Part shown: piece by piece, positions 5,801 to 6,792 of the stretch
Numbering within the stretch: position 1 is the first letter of the stretch
How the letters are laid out: every line of letters begins with the position of its first letter
Program-made: the position numbers and the translations under genes
Notes under the pieces: model-generated
Database searches by the model: none
The model's input: the letters and a program-made list of their open reading frames with translations, nothing else
What the model was told of the DNA's origin: nothing
NCBI GenBank assembly: GCA_934216375.1
Contig: CAKQBP010000077.1
Location: 1 to 6,792, forward strand
Length of the DNA stretch: 6,792 nucleotides
Direction: 5' to 3'
Source of the DNA: an uncultured Veillonella sp.
Lineage (GTDB): Bacteria; Bacillota; Negativicutes; Veillonellales; Veillonellaceae

Positions 5801-5938
5801 CTACCCTTTATATTTAGTAAAATTATTTTGAAAATCTGATTTACTCAATGGTGTCCATCCTCCACTTACAATATTCTCAAACATATCTACCAATGGTGTT
5901 AAACTCAAAGGAGTCCAACACCATGTTTTAATTAAGAA
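5801..5938 (-). pseudogene. 45-codon remnant with a duplicated WTPLS motif
   Basis: The open frame runs from just after a TGA (5941-5939) to TAG (5803-5801) with no ATG at its start. It encodes two copies of WTPLS exactly 20 codons apart (first in WCWTPLSLTPLVD, second in SGGWTPLSKSDF). The DNA shows this as a 60-bp-spaced imperfect repeat (5843-5857 and 5903-5917, 13 of 15 identical). It ends NNFTKYKG. An internal ATG (5884) in the 20-bp repeat gives MFENIVSGGWTPLSKSDF. The stop lies three bases before the next gene's ATG and in the same frame. It looks like the C-terminal end of a lost larger gene, or a short coupled leader gene. I do not recognise the family. Confidence 0.4.
5866..5885. 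repeat. Exact 20-bp direct repeat, copy 2
   Basis: Second copy of the 20-mer at 4733-4752. Here too it encodes MFENIV on the minus strand, inside the WTPLS remnant. Confidence 0.85.
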
Positions 5939-5950
5939 TCATATTAAAAT

Positions 5951-6310
5951 CTAAAAGAATACTATCCAAACTATCACTAATCCATATAAAAATATGATTG
6001 CATGAATTGTTAGAATTGAATTAATTATATTTTTCTTTTTTCTCTCGTCGTCAGTATTTATATATTTATACCTATGTAACCATTATATACAACAATATAT
6101 AATAACCGCTAATACCATACCTAAATAAAAATATGTATCTGATACAAAATAGTTAGTTTCATACAGTTTATTTATTAAGTATCCAGCAATTAATACAGCA
6201 AGCAATATAAACTCTATTAGGCCTTGTGATTTATTCTTTGCTTTATACATAAGAAAAATATCATATAATAACCATATACTAATGCCTAAAATTAATAAAT
6301 CATATATCAT
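5951..6310 (-). pseudogene. Small multi-helix membrane protein split by an in-frame TAA
   Basis: From ATG 6310 the first 75 codons encode three helices (about 3-22, 31-49 and 58-75) with a basic loop, MYKAKNKSQ. A TAA follows at 6085-6083. The same frame then stays open for 43 more codons to TAG 5953-5951, encoding a charged loop (TDDERKKK) and a fourth helix (ILTIHAIIFLYGLVIVWIVF) with no usable start codon of its own. The coherent four-helix product suggests one gene of about 119 codons with a nonsense mutation. Alternatively the 75-aa protein (6310-6083) is itself complete. The ribosome binding site before 6310 is poor. The family is not recognised. Confidence 0.5.
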
Positions 6311-6340
6311 AATCTATTTTCTATTTCATAGAATATAAAC

Positions 6341-6403
6341 CTAGAGGTCTTTTACAAATTGCCAAGATCCCTTACCAAACAATAAGTAAAAAAGCTTTTC
6401 TAC
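6341..6403 (-). pseudogene. Short C-terminal-like coding remnant
   Basis: A 20-codon frame between two stops encodes VEKLFYLLFGKGSWQFVKDL and then TAG. It overlaps the end of the 35-codon DUF805-like fragment in another frame and has no start. The composition looks protein-like, but 20 codons is too few to be sure; it may be the end of the gene whose start is at 6479. Confidence 0.2.
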
Positions 6404-6479
6404 CTATCCTAGTATTATGTAGTAGATCGTATACATTCTGTTTTAAAAGAATTTGTTCTCTCTCAAAAAAACCAAACAT
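6372..6479 (-). pseudogene. Truncated DUF805-like N-terminus (35 codons)
   Basis: The ATG at 6479 has a good ribosome binding site (GAAGGA, two bases before ATG as GAAGGACTATG, close spacing). The peptide begins MFGFFEREQILLKQNVYDLL and continues to TRIGRKAFLLIVW before TAA. TRIGRKAF closely resembles the GRISRKxFW entry motif that precedes the first helix of DUF805 proteins, and translation stops just as that helix should begin. This is probably a third, broken DUF805-type gene in the cluster. It could also be a genuine 35-aa peptide. Confidence 0.4.
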
Positions 6480-6545
6480 AGTCCTTCTCTCTTTTATATG
6501 ATAATTTTATTTTACTAAAATTTTATATTTATATTTATTATATAT
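6480..6545. other. AT-rich upstream region of the 6479 fragment
   Basis: Almost pure A/T with several TATAAA-like words on the minus strand, so a promoter for the small-gene cluster could lie here, but none can be singled out. Confidence 0.3.
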
Positions 6546-6692
6546 CATATTTTGATGGGACGCCTACATAACTACAGTAATAAAAATGATACCCTGTACT
6601 AGTGTAGCGACATCAGGAACGAGGAGCAAACAAGTATAGGGCATCATTTTTAATATATTTGTAGTCATGTTATGGGGCCCCATCAAAATATG
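6546..6692. repeat. 147-bp near-palindromic element, MITE-like or structured RNA
   Basis: The ends are perfect 14-bp inverted repeats, CATATTTTGATGGG (6546-6559) and CCCATCAAAATATG (6679-6692). Complementarity continues inwards with gaps (ATAA...CTACA arms), then a strong inner stem pairs 6581-6590 with 6643-6652 and 6592-6600 with 6633-6641. A central loop of about 32 bases (AGTGTAGCGACATCAGGAAC onwards) is not self-complementary and has higher GC than the surroundings. The right arm includes the perfect palindrome ATGGGGCCCCAT (6672-6683). The inner stem is followed by a T-run on both strands, so it could also terminate transcription both ways. No target-site duplication is visible. Confidence 0.7.
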
Positions 6693-6792
6693 CCTAAATA
6701 AAGATCAAATAAAATCACTTATATATTCACATATTCATATCCTTATAACCAACAAGAATATAATTATAAAATGTACTATCATACTTTATTCA
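6693..6792. other. AT-rich sequence, nothing recognised
   Basis: I see no gene, RNA or repeat here. The longest ATG frame on the minus strand is about 15 codons of Ile/Leu/Val and is not supportable. Confidence 0.4.

Noticed and set aside
6564..6647. 27-codon minus-strand frame inside the near-palindromic element (MMPYTCLLLVPDVATLVQ...)
   Set aside because: It has no ribosome binding site and lies wholly within the inverted repeat, so the open frame follows from the structure of the element.
1..6792. CRISPR array, tRNA, rRNA or transposase gene
   Set aside because: I saw no regularly spaced repeats, cloverleaf-like segments, rRNA motifs or transposase-like proteins.

Overview
The window is an AT-rich stretch in which every gene I can support reads right to left (minus strand). 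The left two thirds are cobalamin-biosynthesis genes of the anaerobic (early cobalt insertion) route: a CbiK-type cobaltochelatase, CbiL, CbiA and the first codons of a CobO/BtuR adenosyltransferase. This gene set, the protein style and the moderate-to-low GC suggest an anaerobic Negativicutes bacterium. Veillonella or a close relative is my best guess, from general knowledge and not from any database search.

Region 1 (1-3294, transcribed leftwards): cbiK (3294-2440), cbiL (2353-1646), cbiA (1616-240), then the 5' end of cobO (47-1, running off the window). In pathway order these insert cobalt into sirohydrochlorin, methylate C20 of cobalt-factor II, amidate the a and c side chains of cobyrinate, and adenosylate the cobalt. 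cbiL and cbiA are 29 bp apart and surely co-transcribed. There is a promoter-like sequence before cbiL and a weaker extended -10 before cbiK. The 192-bp cbiA-cobO gap holds a small imperfect hairpin. I see no cobalamin riboswitch.

Region 2 (3295-4483): a second CbiK-family gene (4382-3501). It is a separate transcription unit with a good promoter (TTGACT-17-TACTAT), an RNA-hairpin/operator-like dyad in its leader, and a strong bidirectional terminator after it. Its protein keeps the fold-defining motifs but has lost most of the expected metal-binding residues (GHG to ANG, E88 to C). It is probably not an ordinary cobaltochelatase, and this is the most interesting gene in the window.

Region 3 (4484-6540): a more AT-rich accessory stretch of small membrane-protein genes and gene fragments. 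It holds a 62-aa two-helix protein, a clear DUF805 protein, a diverged DUF805-like protein, a 45-codon remnant with an internal WTPLS repeat, a small multi-helix protein interrupted by an in-frame stop, and a truncated DUF805-like N-terminus. An exact 20-bp direct repeat links two places in it. It looks like an eroding array of duplicated small membrane-protein genes. An orphan immunity-type array is one possible explanation, but no toxin is visible.

Region 4 (6541-6792): a 147-bp near-palindromic element with perfect 14-bp inverted ends (MITE-like or a structured RNA/terminator), then about 100 bp in which I see nothing.
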